Shown one piece after another: positions 1 to 8,308 of a stretch of 64,000 nt of DNA. The notes below the pieces were generated by a model. It saw only the letters and a program-made list of their open reading frames with translations, did no database searches and had not been told where the DNA came from. Where the stretch lies: contig JAADGE010000013.1 in assembly GCA_013152535.1 (NCBI GenBank), positions 55,393 through 119,392 on the forward strand, given 5' to 3'. The position numbers and the translations under genes were made by a program. Within the stretch, counting starts at the first letter, position 1. Every line of letters starts with the position of its first letter. Origin of the DNA: Chlorobiota bacterium (GTDB lineage: Bacteria > Bacteroidota > Bacteroidia > Bacteroidales > JAADGE01).

Positions 1-2
1 AT

Positions 3-602
3 TTGTATTCTGCACCGAATATGTTAAGCTCTCTTTCAATATTAATTAAAAATTCTGACGATTTAGAAGCTGTTAAAACAGCCGTTACAGATAAAATAAA
101 TCCCGAAAAATTTGAAGTTATGACTTGGGAAGAAATTCTTCCGGAATTAAAACAAGCCATAGAAAGTGATAATATCAGCGGACAATTTATGCTCGGTATT
201 TTATATATGATTGTCGGTTTCGGTGTATTCGGAACAATTGTTATGATGACAACCGAACGCAAAAAAGAATTCGGAGTAATAATTGCTCTCGGAATGAAAA
301 AAATTAAACTGGCAACCATTATTTTTTATGAAACATTATTATTAGGTCTGGTCGGAATCTTTACAGGTTTAGCCGCATCTTTACCAATTATTTTTTATTT
401 CAGCAAAAATCCTGTTCCTATTACCGGAAATGCCGGAAAAGCATACGAATCATTTGGGTTTGATCCGATTTTGGCTTTTTCAACACATTTACATTTTATG
501 ATAAGTCAAATAATTATCGTGTTTTGTATTGTTTTAATTGCATATATATATCCGTTTATTAAAATTTTAAAAATCAATCCGGTTAAATCAATGCGTAACT
601 AA
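3..602 (+). CDS. ABC transporter permease, FtsX/LolE-like (5' end outside window)
   Basis: C-terminal 199 residues of an inner-membrane permease of the FtsX/MacB/LolC-E superfamily; the gene enters from the left edge, so its start is not visible. The end of the periplasmic domain is followed by three hydrophobic segments (about residues 60-85, 103-130 and 160-187) and the family-typical tail with NPVKSMRN. The segment GFGVFGTIVMM-TERKKEFG is nearly repeated in the next gene, so the two are tandem paralogs. It is followed after 10 bp by the second permease and belongs to a run of three permeases with a LolD-like ATPase downstream. The family releases lipoproteins or drives other envelope work; the substrate here is unknown. 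Confidence 0.85.
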   Translation: MYSAPNMLSSLSILIKNSDDLEAVKTAVTDKINPEKFEVMTWEEILPELKQAIESDNISGQFMLGILYMIVGFGVFGTIVMMTTERKKEFGVIIALGMKKIKLATIIFYETLLLGLVGIFTGLAASLPIIFYFSKNPVPITGNAGKAYESFGFDPILAFSTHLHFMISQIIIVFCIVLIAYIYPFIKILKINPVKSMRN

Positions 603-612
603 TTTTCAAATT

Positions 613-1830
613 ATGATTATAAAAGTTGCATGGCGAAATATTTGGCGAAATAAAAGAAGAACGATAATTACCGCAACATCTGTTTTTTTTGCCGTCTTTT
701 TCGGACTGATGATGCGATCGTTACAAATAGGAACTTTCGGAAGAATCTCAGATAATCTGGTATCATCCTATTCCGGACACCTTCAAATTCATAAAAAAGG
801 ATACGCTGATGAAAAAATTCTTAATAATGCATTTGAACCCGAAGAATCTTTAATTAAAAAAATCAAAAATACAAAACATGTTAAATTTACGGTTCCTCGA
901 TTAGAGTCTTTTGCTTTGGCTTCCTCCGGCGAACAGACCAAAGGGTGTTTTGTAACCGGAATTTCTCCGATTGTTGAAAACGCAATGACAAAAATTTCAG
1001 ATAAAATAACTGCCGGAAAATATTTATCGCCCAAAGATAAAGGTGCATTAATCGGAGACAAGTTAGCTTCTTTTCTTAAACTGGAAATAAATGACACCAT
1101 TATTTTAATCGGACAGGGCTATCATGCAGTATCCGCTGCCGGAAAATATCCCGTCAGAGGCATTTTGCATTTCCTGACACCCAAACTTAACAGCAGCTTA
1201 GTTTATCTTTCTCTGAACGAAGCACAAGACCTCTATTCTGCTGATAATAAATTAACGGGAATTTCTATTTTGCTTGATTCTGATAAAAATACTGCTCTCA
1301 CAAAATTAAAAATTAAAAGCTTTCTTAATCTTAAGAAATATGAAATTCAGGATTGGGGCGAAGTAATGCCGGAATTAAAAGAACTTATTCAAACAAAAAG
1401 TGTCAGCAGTTGGGTAATGTTAGGCTTATTATATATGATAGTCGGTTTCGGAGTCCTCGGAACAATAATTATGATGACGGCAGAACGTAAAAAAGAATTC
1501 GGACTGCTGATTGCCGTCGGAATGAAAAAAGCAACTTTGGCAATAACCGTATTTACCGAAACTGTTTTCCTCGGATTTGTCGGACTTATTCTTGGTTTTC
1601 TCGCAAGTCTGCCTATTATTATTTATTACTCAATCCATCCGATATATTTAACAGGAACAATGGCAGCGATGTATCAAAAAAACGGTTTTGAGCCGGTTAT
1701 TGTTTTCTCATCGGATACAGGATATATGTTTACACAAATATTTATCGTCTTGTTTATCATTCTGACAGCTTCAATTTACCCGATTATTAAAATTTCAAAT
1801 TTAAACCCGGTTGATGCTATGCGAAATTAA
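613..1830 (+). CDS. ABC transporter permease, LolC/E-like
   Basis: A 405-residue permease with the full family layout: an N-terminal basic signature WRNIWRNKRRT followed by a membrane segment (about 17-37), a MacB-like periplasmic domain (about 40-260), then three C-terminal membrane segments (about 268-292, 312-340, 370-392) and a terminal LNPVDAMRN motif. The transmembrane half closely matches that of the preceding gene (MLGLLYMIVGFGVLGTI), indicating tandem duplication. It lies 10 bp after permease 1 and 34 bp before permease 3. By family it would pair with the LolD-like ATPase at 4344-5028 to form a mechanotransmission-type ABC complex. Whether it acts on lipoproteins is inference. Confidence 0.88.
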   Translation: MIIKVAWRNIWRNKRRTIITATSVFFAVFFGLMMRSLQIGTFGRISDNLVSSYSGHLQIHKKGYADEKILNNAFEPEESLIKKIKNTKHVKFTVPRLESFALASSGEQTKGCFVTGISPIVENAMTKISDKITAGKYLSPKDKGALIGDKLASFLKLEINDTIILIGQGYHAVSAAGKYPVRGILHFLTPKLNSSLVYLSLNEAQDLYSADNKLTGISILLDSDKNTALTKLKIKSFLNLKKYEIQDWGEVMPELKELIQTKSVSSWVMLGLLYMIVGFGVLGTIIMMTAERKKEFGLLIAVGMKKATLAITVFTETVFLGFVGLILGFLASLPIIIYYSIHPIYLTGTMAAMYQKNGFEPVIVFSSDTGYMFTQIFIVLFIILTASIYPIIKISNLNPVDAMRN

Positions 1831-1864
1831 TTAAAATTTATTCTGATTATTAAAATTAAAAAAT

Positions 1865-3091
1865 ATGTTACTCTCAATTGCTTGGAAAAATATTTGGCGA
1901 AACAAACTCAGAAGTGCAATTGTTATTATTGCTGTTTCTTTGGGTTTAATCGGCGGAATTATGTCTGTCGGAATTATGTTCGGGTCATCCGATCAACACA
2001 TTAAAGATGCAGTTAACGATTATGTTTCTGAAATTCAGATACATAATCCAAAATATTCTGAAAATAATGAAGCAAAATATGTGATTAAAAATTCCGATAA
2101 TCTCGAAAAGATGATTTCTGAAATTCCGGAAGTAAAATCGGTTTGTTCTCGGATGAAAATTATCGGTATGGCAAATTCTCCGGAAGCAGCTGTCGGAATT
2201 GTCATTAACGGAATTAATCCGGAAAAAGAAAAAACCGTTACAGACATTTACACAAAAATTCCGGACAGTCTCGGAACATATTTTAAAAAAACGAAACGAA
2301 ATCCCATTCTCATCAGTTCCAAACTCGCCGAAAAGTTAAAATTACATTTGCGTTCAAAAGTTGTATTGACATTTCAGGAAAAAGACGGTATAATGACCGG
2401 CGGATCATTCAGAGTTATCGGTATTTATAATACGAACAATTCGATGTTTGACGAAACCAATGTTTTCGTTAAAAAAAGTGATTTGGCTCGTCTAACAATG
2501 TTTCCGATTAACACAGCACAAGAACTTGCTGTCCGATTAAAAGACAAAAAAACAATAGAAACCGTTAAGGCTCTTATTGTTGAAAAATATCCCGATTTAT
2601 CGGTTATGACATGGAAAGAGTTACAACCCGAATTAGCAATGATTACTGATTTTATGAACCAAATGATGGCAATATTTATGATGATTATATTATTGGCACT
2701 CGGCTTCGGAATTGTAAATACAATGCTGATGGTTGTTTTGGAACGCATAAAAGAAATAGGAATGTTGATGGCTGTGGGCATGAACCGATTACGAGTATTC
2801 ACAATGATTATGTTCGAAACTGTTTTACTTTCGATTGTCGGCGGCGGTATCGGAATGGCTGCCAGTGCAGGATTATTGCATTATTTAGGACGTGTCGGAA
2901 TAAATTTTTCTTCCGTTTCAAAAGGTTTGGAAAGTTTAGGTTTTTCGGCAATTATTTATCCGAAAGTTGAAACATCATTTTATTTTATGCTCAGCTTTTT
3001 AATTATCCTTACCGGAATTTTAGCATCGGTTTATCCTGCAATTAAAGCTGTTAAACTAAACCCGGCTGAAGCTGTAAGAACAGATGCCTGA
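1865..3091 (+). CDS. ABC transporter permease, LolC/E-like
   Basis: Third FtsX-type permease of the run, 408 residues, starting with WKNIWRNKLRS and a membrane segment, then a periplasmic domain (about 45-260) and a three-helix C-terminal domain ending LNPAEAVRTDA. It is less like the first two than they are to each other (its TM start reads ALGFGIVNTMLMVVLERIKE), so it may be the other half of a heterodimer, as LolC and LolE are. The next gene in the same direction is a DUF4143 ATPase that separates this permease from its likely ATPase partner. Confidence 0.88.
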   Translation: MLLSIAWKNIWRNKLRSAIVIIAVSLGLIGGIMSVGIMFGSSDQHIKDAVNDYVSEIQIHNPKYSENNEAKYVIKNSDNLEKMISEIPEVKSVCSRMKIIGMANSPEAAVGIVINGINPEKEKTVTDIYTKIPDSLGTYFKKTKRNPILISSKLAEKLKLHLRSKVVLTFQEKDGIMTGGSFRVIGIYNTNNSMFDETNVFVKKSDLARLTMFPINTAQELAVRLKDKKTIETVKALIVEKYPDLSVMTWKELQPELAMITDFMNQMMAIFMMIILLALGFGIVNTMLMVVLERIKEIGMLMAVGMNRLRVFTMIMFETVLLSIVGGGIGMAASAGLLHYLGRVGINFSSVSKGLESLGFSAIIYPKVETSFYFMLSFLIILTGILASVYPAIKAVKLNPAEAVRTDA

Positions 3092-3099
3092 TAAAAGAA

Positions 3100-3181
3100 G
3101 CGAGTTTTTTCGATTACGGTCGAAAAATGCGGCGGTAATTTTCGATTATAACCGAGGAAAGGGGCGAGTTTTTTCGATTAC
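3100..3181 (+). repeat. Direct repeat pair around a small inverted repeat
   Basis: An 18-bp sequence, GCGAGTTTTTTCGATTAC, occurs at 3100-3117 and again at 3164-3181. Between them CGGTCGAAAAAT (3117-3128) faces ATTTTCG and ACCG (to about 3154), so a short imperfect hairpin can form. The element fills the gap between the third permease and the DUF4143 gene that breaks the ABC operon. It could be a terminator or operator, or a scar of insertion of the ATPase gene; no matching copy was seen downstream of that gene. Confidence 0.55.
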
Positions 3182-3194
3182 ATTATATTTTTAA

Positions 3195-3202
3195 TATCTT
3201 TG
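3195..3202 (+). promoter_or_regulatory. Bacteroidota -7 box TATCTTTG
   Basis: TATCTTTG fits the TAnnTTTG -7 consensus of Bacteroidota. It ends 11 bp before the ATG of the DUF4143 ATPase gene, which implies a very short leader. No convincing TTTG -33 element was placed. Confidence 0.55.
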
Positions 3203-3213
3203 TATAAAAAACA

Positions 3214-4338
3214 ATGATTCAAAGAATAATAACAAACAAAATTATTAAAAACCTGAATAAAGGTAAAGCTATTTTAATTTTCGGTCCCAGACAAGTCGGA
3301 AAAACCGTTCTTCTGGAAACATTAAAAAACAAAATTAACCAAAATATTTTATTATTAAACGGTGATGACCACGATGTTCAAACAATGTTTGAAAAAGCAA
3401 ATTCATCAAAAATAAAAACAATTATCGGTAATTATTCATATATTTTTATTGATGAAGCTCAAAGAATAAAAAACATCGGTTTAGCAATAAAAATTATTAC
3501 GGACAATTTTCCGAAAGTACAGGTTGTTGCAACAGGTTCTTCGGCTTTTGAACTTGCAAACGAAATTAACGAACCTCTGACCGGCAGAAAATATGAATAC
3601 TTCCTTTTTCCTTTATCTTATGCCGAAATACTTAAGCATACAAATTTTTTTGAAGAAAAAAGGCAACTTGAAGAAAGAATAATTTACGGCTGTTATCCGG
3701 AAATCGTAATAAACCCGACAGAAAAAAAAGAATTGCTAAATCTGCTGGCAAACAGTTATTTATACAAAGATTTATTAAGTTATGAAAAAATTAAAAAATC
3801 ATCAATAATTATTAAACTTTTACAGGCTCTTGCTTTACAAATAGGAAATGAAGTTTCATATAATGAATTATCAAAATTAATAGGTATTGATAAAGAAACG
3901 GTTGAAAAATATATTGATTTACTCGAAAAAAGCTTTGTTATTTTTCGTTTAAATTCATTAAGTCGAAATTACAGAAATGAATTAAAAAAAAGTAAAAAAA
4001 TATATTTTTATGATACAGGCGTAAGAAATGCATTAATCGGGAATTTTAATTCTCTGAATATAAGAGCTGATAAAGGTGCTTTATGGGAAAATTTTTTTAT
4101 TTCCGAAAGAATGAAGTATTTAAACTATTCCGGGTTTTACGGGAAAACTTTTTTCTGGAGAACGAAAGATAAAGCGGAGATTGATTATGTTGAAGAAATT
4201 GACGGTACGTTTTATGCTTTTGAAATAAAATACAATCCGAATAAAACTTCAAAAATTCCTGAAAGTTTTAAAATTGCATATCCGAACCATGAATATAAAA
4301 TTATAAATACAGAAAATTATTATGAATTTCTAACATAA
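3214..4338 (+). CDS. AAA_14/DUF4143 family ATPase
   Basis: A 374-residue protein of the AAA_14 plus DUF4143 type. Walker A is GPRQVGKT (24-31), Walker B is IFIDE (77-81), a sensor-like ATGSS follows near 107-111, and PLTGRKYEYFLFPLSYAE marks the join to the second half. The C-terminal domain holds an EIDYV ... FEIK pair spaced like the acidic/lysine positions of PD-(D/E)xK folds. The function of these ATPases is not established; they are abundant in Bacteroidota and often occur as isolated genes. This one has its own -7 box and separates permeases from their ATPase (next start 5 bp downstream), so it looks inserted. It is the first of four in the window. Confidence 0.85.
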   Translation: MIQRIITNKIIKNLNKGKAILIFGPRQVGKTVLLETLKNKINQNILLLNGDDHDVQTMFEKANSSKIKTIIGNYSYIFIDEAQRIKNIGLAIKIITDNFPKVQVVATGSSAFELANEINEPLTGRKYEYFLFPLSYAEILKHTNFFEEKRQLEERIIYGCYPEIVINPTEKKELLNLLANSYLYKDLLSYEKIKKSSIIIKLLQALALQIGNEVSYNELSKLIGIDKETVEKYIDLLEKSFVIFRLNSLSRNYRNELKKSKKIYFYDTGVRNALIGNFNSLNIRADKGALWENFFISERMKYLNYSGFYGKTFFWRTKDKAEIDYVEEIDGTFYAFEIKYNPNKTSKIPESFKIAYPNHEYKIINTENYYEFLT

Positions 4339-4343
4339 ACATC

Positions 4344-5028
4344 ATGACAATAATAGAAACAAAAAATCTTCACAAAACCTACAAAGAAAGTGAAATCGAA
4401 GTACATGCCGTAAGAGGCATTGATTTAAGTTTTGAACAAGGTGAATTTACCGCAATTGTAGGACCGTCGGGTTCCGGAAAAACAACTTTTTTGAATTTAA
4501 TCGGAGGGCTGGATAAACCTACCGAAGGTGAAATCATTATTGACGGAGTAAATATAAATACTCTTAAAGGTTCAAAATTTAATTGATTTCCGGTTAAGGA
4601 AAATTGGCTTTGTTTTTCAGGCATACAATTTAATTCCGGTACTTACGGCGATAGAAAATGTAGAATTTATTATGAACTTACAAAAAAGACCTAAAAAAGA
4701 ACGTATTAAAAGAGCAGAAGACTTGTTAAAAGCTGTAGGCTTGGAAGACAGGATGAATGCCCGGCCGTCAAAGCTTTCAGGCGGTCAGCAACAACGCGTT
4801 GCCGTAGCCAGAGCATTAGCTTCAAAACCGATGTTTATCCTTGCCGATGAACCTACGGCTAATTTGGACAGTAAATCAACTCAAAATTTACTCAATATTA
4901 TGGAAACCTTAAATAAAGAAGAAAACATTACCTTTATTTTTTCTACCCATGATGCTCGTGTTGTAAAAAAAGCCGGGCGAGTAATCACCTTTGATGACGG
5001 AAAAGTTGTGAGTGATGAACAAAAATAA
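4344..5028 (+). pseudogene. LolD-like ABC transporter ATP-binding protein, single-base frameshift
   Basis: Both halves of a 228-residue LolD/MacB-type ATPase are present in two frames. The first frame carries Walker A GPSGSGKTT and stops at TGA 4584-4586 just after TLKGSKFN. One frame over, from 4582, the protein continues IDFRLRKIGFVFQAYN (Q-loop), then LSGGQQQRVAVARALA, Walker B FILADEPTANLD and the STHD switch. Removing one A at 4581-4582 gives a seamless product, SKF-IDFRLRK. It would power the upstream permeases in the cytoplasm. Either the gene is inactivated, or the extra A is a sequence error; ribosomal frameshifting is less likely because no long slippery run is present. Confidence 0.85.
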
Positions 5029-5038
5029 TTTTATTTAT

Positions 5039-6211
5039 ATGAAAAAAAATATCATCTTTTTCTTTCTGCTTGCTGCGGTTTTACAAGTTTCTGCACAGAA
5101 AAAAGAACACAACTATTCTCTTGACGGATATATTACAAATATGCAATCTGTTATGTTCGACAGCCTCAAAGGCAATTGGACAAACGACAACCTCATCCAT
5201 AATCGCCTAAATTTCAATTGGTTTCCGAACGATGATTTCTCCGTAAATGTCGGTATCAGAACCCGTATTTTTACCGGCGAAAGTTTAAAATACATTCCCG
5301 GCTATGCCGATTTTATTTCCGGAGATAAGGGCTTCATTGATTTAAACACCAATTTGATTTCTGAAAAATCCGTAATCATAAATTCACAAATTGACAGGGC
5401 TTATCTCTCCTTTGAAAAAGGAAATTTAAGCATCACGGCGGGGCGTCAACGCATTAACTGGGGCAGAAGTTTTGTATGGAACCCAAATGATATTTTTAAT
5501 TCCTATTCTTTTTTTGATTTCGATTATCCGGAAAAACCCGGTTCCGATGCCCTGCGTATTCAATATTATACAGGAGCAACCTCATCGGTTGATTTCGTTA
5601 CAAGTGCTGACAGTTCTCTAAAAATATCCGCTGCCGGAATGTACCGATTTAATTTGGCTTCTTACGATTTTCAAATTCTCGGCGGTATGATTTCCGAGCG
5701 AGATTACGTCATTGGAGGCGGATGGGAAGGAGCAATAAAAAATATGTCTTTTCGCGGTGAAATCAGTTATTTGCACCCGAAAGAAAATTTTACCGACACT
5801 TCCGGACTCTTCATTCTTGACGTTTCAAGTGCTTACACCTTTCAAAATTCACTGTCATTACAGTTTGAATTTTTATACAATCAACAACCAACAACCGGCG
5901 GCATTTCAAGTTTTGAAGAATATTATTACAAACCGTTAAGTGTCAAAAACTTATCCTTTACGGAATACAATATTTTCGGAAGTATTGCCTACCCGATTAC
6001 ACCTTTATTGAACCTCACCCTTTCAGGAATGTATTACCCTAAAATCAGCGGATATTTTATCGGACCTTCTTTTTCGTATTCTCTAAGTAACAATGCTGAT
6101 TTTTCATTAGTAACACAAACATTCGGCGGAAATTTGCAAAATCGTTTGACAGGAAATTCGGAATTTAAAAGTATTACCTTTGCGTTTTTACGGTTTAAAT
6201 ATAATTTTTAA
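5039..6211 (+). CDS. Predicted outer-membrane beta-barrel protein (DUF1302/porin-like)
   Basis: About 390 residues. I place the start at ATG 5039 because it gives a clean Sec signal peptide (MKKNIIFFFLLAAVLQVSAQ); GTG 5012 or ATG 5015 would add residues overlapping the ATPase gene. The mature part shows alternating barrel-like strands and a C-terminal aromatic end (LRFKYNF), typical of outer-membrane barrels. The segment GRQRINWGRSFVWNPNDIFN resembles the RQ-x-WG ... NP-x-D pattern of DUF1302/alginate-export-like porins; that family call is tentative. It is translationally adjacent to the LolD-like ATPase, so an envelope-spanning system of three permeases, an ATPase and this barrel is plausible. 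Confidence 0.7.
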   Translation: MKKNIIFFFLLAAVLQVSAQKKEHNYSLDGYITNMQSVMFDSLKGNWTNDNLIHNRLNFNWFPNDDFSVNVGIRTRIFTGESLKYIPGYADFISGDKGFIDLNTNLISEKSVIINSQIDRAYLSFEKGNLSITAGRQRINWGRSFVWNPNDIFNSYSFFDFDYPEKPGSDALRIQYYTGATSSVDFVTSADSSLKISAAGMYRFNLASYDFQILGGMISERDYVIGGGWEGAIKNMSFRGEISYLHPKENFTDTSGLFILDVSSAYTFQNSLSLQFEFLYNQQPTTGGISSFEEYYYKPLSVKNLSFTEYNIFGSIAYPITPLLNLTLSGMYYPKISGYFIGPSFSYSLSNNADFSLVTQTFGGNLQNRLTGNSEFKSITFAFLRFKYNF

Positions 6212-6255
6212 TTTTCGGGAATTTATTTTAATTTGACCGACAGATGTTATTTTCG

Positions 6256-6269
6256 TACCTTTACGTTTG
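6256..6269 (+). promoter_or_regulatory. -7 box candidates for toxin-antitoxin module 1
   Basis: TACCTTTA (6256-6263) and TACGTTTG (6262-6269) overlap; a TTTG at 6232-6235 stands 20 bp before the first, a normal -33/-7 spacing for Bacteroidota. The antitoxin ATG follows at 6288. The in-frame upstream TTG at 6267 lies inside this box, which supports the downstream ATG. Confidence 0.5.
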
Positions 6270-6287
6270 ATATTTATTCAATACAAA

Positions 6288-6600
6288 ATGAAAAAAAACA
6301 CGATTAATAATCTGTCTTTACATTTATTTTGGGACACGAACAGAAATAATTTAGATTTTGAACAAAACAAAACAATTATCATTGAACGTGTTTTCAATCG
6401 CGGCAATTTGAATGACCTTAAAATAATAATTAAACAATACGGATTAGAAACAATTAAAACAGAAATAATAAAAGCCGGGTTTTTCCGGGTTTTTGGATAA
6501 AAAAACTTTAAACTGGGCTGCTTTATTTCTTGACATTCCGAAAACCGAATTTCGATGCTATACAAAAACACAATCGAAGCAAGTTCATTGGAACTTTTAA
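6288..6600 (+). pseudogene. DUF6922-type antitoxin of module 1, frameshifted
   Basis: The first 71 codons match the intact antitoxin at 8000-8308 (SLHLFWDTNRNNLDFEQNK against SPHLFWDVNKKELDFEKHK). The frame then runs into TAA at 6498-6500. One frame over, the rest is intact: LDKKTLNWAALFLDIPKTE, then FRCYTKTQSKQVHWNF, ending at TAA 6598-6600. Removing one T from the T5 run near 6491-6495 joins them into a 104-codon gene of the same length class as copy 2. DUF6922 proteins sit before AbiEii-type nucleotidyltransferases and probably act as antitoxins. The loss may be real or a homopolymer error; if real, toxin 1 has lost its intact partner. Confidence 0.8.
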
Positions 6601-7184
6601 AAAAACTTCAATCCGACAAGGTTTTTCAAAATTTTCATCTTGCCGGCGGAACTTCTCTTGCATTGCAAACGGGTCATCGAAAATCTGTTGATTTAGATTT
6701 ATTTTCTTTAACGGATTTTAATGTTAATTTTCTTTTGGAACATTTAGAAAACGTTTACAATTTCAAAATGAATTATTCAGCAACAAATACACTCTCGGGA
6801 AGTATTCATACCACAAAAATTGATTTCATAAGTCATAAATATCCGCTTGTAGATTCTGTTTTCAAAGAAGAAAATGTCAGATTGTATTCTGTTAAAGATA
6901 TTGCGGCAATGAAACTTAACGCAATAGCCGGTAACGGAACTCGAATAAAAGATTTTATTGATGTTTTTTTTATATTAAAAACCTACTCAATAGAAGAAGT
7001 TCTCTCTTTCTATAAAATTAAATACAATTCGCGAAATACGTTTCATATACTTAAAAGTTTGGTGTATTTTGAAGATGTTGATCTTTCAAATTGGCCGGAA
7101 ATGATTTTACGTGAAAATATTTCTTTTGAAGAAATTAAACATTTAATATCATCTCGAGTAAAACAATATTCTCAAAAATTTTAA
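6555..7184 (+). CDS. AbiEii/AbiGii-family nucleotidyltransferase toxin (module 1)
   Basis: A 209-residue protein of the AbiEii/AbiGii (DUF1814) nucleotidyltransferase family. It has the glycine motif GGTSLALQTGHR (31-42), the metal-binding pair D46-L-D48 (SVDLDLF), a third acidic strand KIDFI, and the helical DIAAMKLNAIAG plus IKDFIDVFFIL segment. Family members transfer nucleotides to cellular targets such as tRNA ends and are neutralised by the neighbouring antitoxin (type IV systems). The start at 6555 lies 46 nt inside the antitoxin reading frame, so expression is probably coupled to it. All visible catalytic residues are kept. Confidence 0.85.
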   Translation: MLYKNTIEASSLELLKKLQSDKVFQNFHLAGGTSLALQTGHRKSVDLDLFSLTDFNVNFLLEHLENVYNFKMNYSATNTLSGSIHTTKIDFISHKYPLVDSVFKEENVRLYSVKDIAAMKLNAIAGNGTRIKDFIDVFFILKTYSIEEVLSFYKIKYNSRNTFHILKSLVYFEDVDLSNWPEMILRENISFEEIKHLISSRVKQYSQKF

Positions 7185-7294
7185 CTTTTCTGTAAGGATT
7201 TTATTTTACAAAATTTTCATCTTCTTTTTTCGTTTCGATATCGTACGCCAAAGCTTGTTCATAAATACACAGCCGCTTAAATAAATTTTTATTT

Positions 7295-7302
7295 TATATT
7301 TG
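7295..7302 (+). promoter_or_regulatory. -7 box TATATTTG upstream of cysC
   Basis: TATATTTG matches the Bacteroidota -7 consensus and lies 37 bp before the cysC ATG. It suggests that cysC is transcribed separately from the preceding toxin gene. Confidence 0.55.
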
Positions 7303-7339
7303 CAGCACTTTAAACAAAACCCGAAACTTTAAATTTTAA

Positions 7340-7942
7340 ATGCAAAATACAAATAACATACATCCCGTATTTGACCAAATAATAAACAAAGGACAAAAAG
7401 AAAAACTTTTAAATCAACGAGCCAAAGTATTGTGGTTCACGGGTTTGTCCGGATCCGGAAAAACAACCCTCGGAGCATCCGTTGAAAAAGAATTGTTTAA
7501 TCGCGGTTTTCTGACGCAAATTCTCGACGGCGACAATGTACGTTCCGGCATTAATAAAAACCTGAAATTTACCGAAGAAGACCGTGTGGAAAACATTCGC
7601 CGAATTGCCGAAGTAACCAAACTGTTTTTAAATTGCGGCGTTATAGCCATTAACTGTTTTATCAGCCCCACGAAAGAATCGCGCGATATGGCAAAAAGCA
7701 TTATCGGAAAAGAAAACCTGATAGAAGTTTTTGTCAGTACGCCGATTGAAGTTTGCGAACAAAGAGATACCAAAGGCTTGTATGCCAAAGCCCGAAGCGG
7801 TGAATTGAAAAACTTTACCGGTATCAGTTCACCTTTTGAAATTCCGGAGCATCCGGATATTATCGTTAATACCGATGAATTAACTCTTGAAGAATCAACA
7901 CAACATATTTTAGATTTTTTACTGAAAGAAATTACACCGTAA
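7340..7942 (+). CDS. cysC: Adenylylsulfate (APS) kinase
   Basis: A 200-residue cytoplasmic kinase that phosphorylates APS to PAPS. It has the P-loop GLSGSGKT (35-42), LDGDNVRSGIN, the FTEEDRVENIRRIAEV segment, and FISPTKESR, all characteristic of CysC; the length is normal for a stand-alone enzyme. No ATP sulfurylase gene is visible here, so APS must come from elsewhere. It sits between two toxin-antitoxin modules and 3.3 kb before a sulfotransferase gene (11259) in the glycan locus. PAPS supply for glycan sulfation is therefore a more likely role than assimilation, though this is inference. Confidence 0.93.
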   Translation: MQNTNNIHPVFDQIINKGQKEKLLNQRAKVLWFTGLSGSGKTTLGASVEKELFNRGFLTQILDGDNVRSGINKNLKFTEEDRVENIRRIAEVTKLFLNCGVIAINCFISPTKESRDMAKSIIGKENLIEVFVSTPIEVCEQRDTKGLYAKARSGELKNFTGISSPFEIPEHPDIIVNTDELTLEESTQHILDFLLKEITP

Positions 7943-7954
7943 CAAAAAAGCATT

Positions 7955-7962
7955 TATCTTTG
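7955..7962 (+). promoter_or_regulatory. -7 box TATCTTTG for toxin-antitoxin module 2
   Basis: TATCTTTG at 7955-7962, 37 bp before the antitoxin ATG at 8000, gives the second module its own promoter just after the cysC stop. Confidence 0.55.
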
Positions 7963-7999
7963 TATTGACACAGCGGCAAAAATCAATACCGAAACAACA

Positions 8000-8308
8000 A
8001 TGAACAAGCAACAAATTAAAATATCCGATTTTTCTCCGCATTTGTTTTGGGATGTGAATAAAAAGGAGCTTGATTTTGAAAAGCATAAGACATATATCGT
8101 TAATCGCGTAATGCAATACGGTTTGTATCGTGACTGGAAAAACATCAAACAAATCTACGGTTTAAGTCAAATTACGGAAATTGCAAAAAACATCCGAGAT
8201 TTAGACAAAAAATCCTTGGCTTTTTTATCTTTGCTTTCCGGGGAATCTCAAAATACTTTTCGATGTTATACACAAACACAGTCAATGCAGAAACACTGGA
8301 ACTTTTAA
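8000..8308 (+). CDS. DUF6922-type antitoxin (module 2)
   Basis: A 102-residue protein with the DUF6922 pattern: FSPHLFWDVNKKELDFEKHK at the N-terminus, a central WKNIKQIYGLSQITEIAKN helix region resembling a small DNA-binding fold, then DLDKKSLAFLSLLSG and FRCYTQTQ. It is intact, unlike its paralog at 6288-6600. In this arrangement the gene precedes and overlaps an AbiEii-type nucleotidyltransferase and is expected to be its antitoxin, possibly also an autorepressor. Its last 46 nt encode the first residues of the toxin in another frame. Confidence 0.82.
   Translation: MNKQQIKISDFSPHLFWDVNKKELDFEKHKTYIVNRVMQYGLYRDWKNIKQIYGLSQITEIAKNIRDLDKKSLAFLSLLSGESQNTFRCYTQTQSMQKHWNF

Noticed and set aside
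3214..4338. Insertion-sequence transposase
   Set aside because: The ATPase resembles IstB-like proteins only by P-loop; no transposase partner or terminal inverted repeats are present.
4560..4600. Programmed ribosomal frameshift in the LolD-like gene
   Set aside because: No typical slippery heptamer with downstream pseudoknot was evident; a one-base indel is simpler.
7414..7953. 179-codon minus-strand frame opposite cysC
   Set aside because: Mirror of a conserved kinase gene; low-complexity, no family pattern, no promoter.
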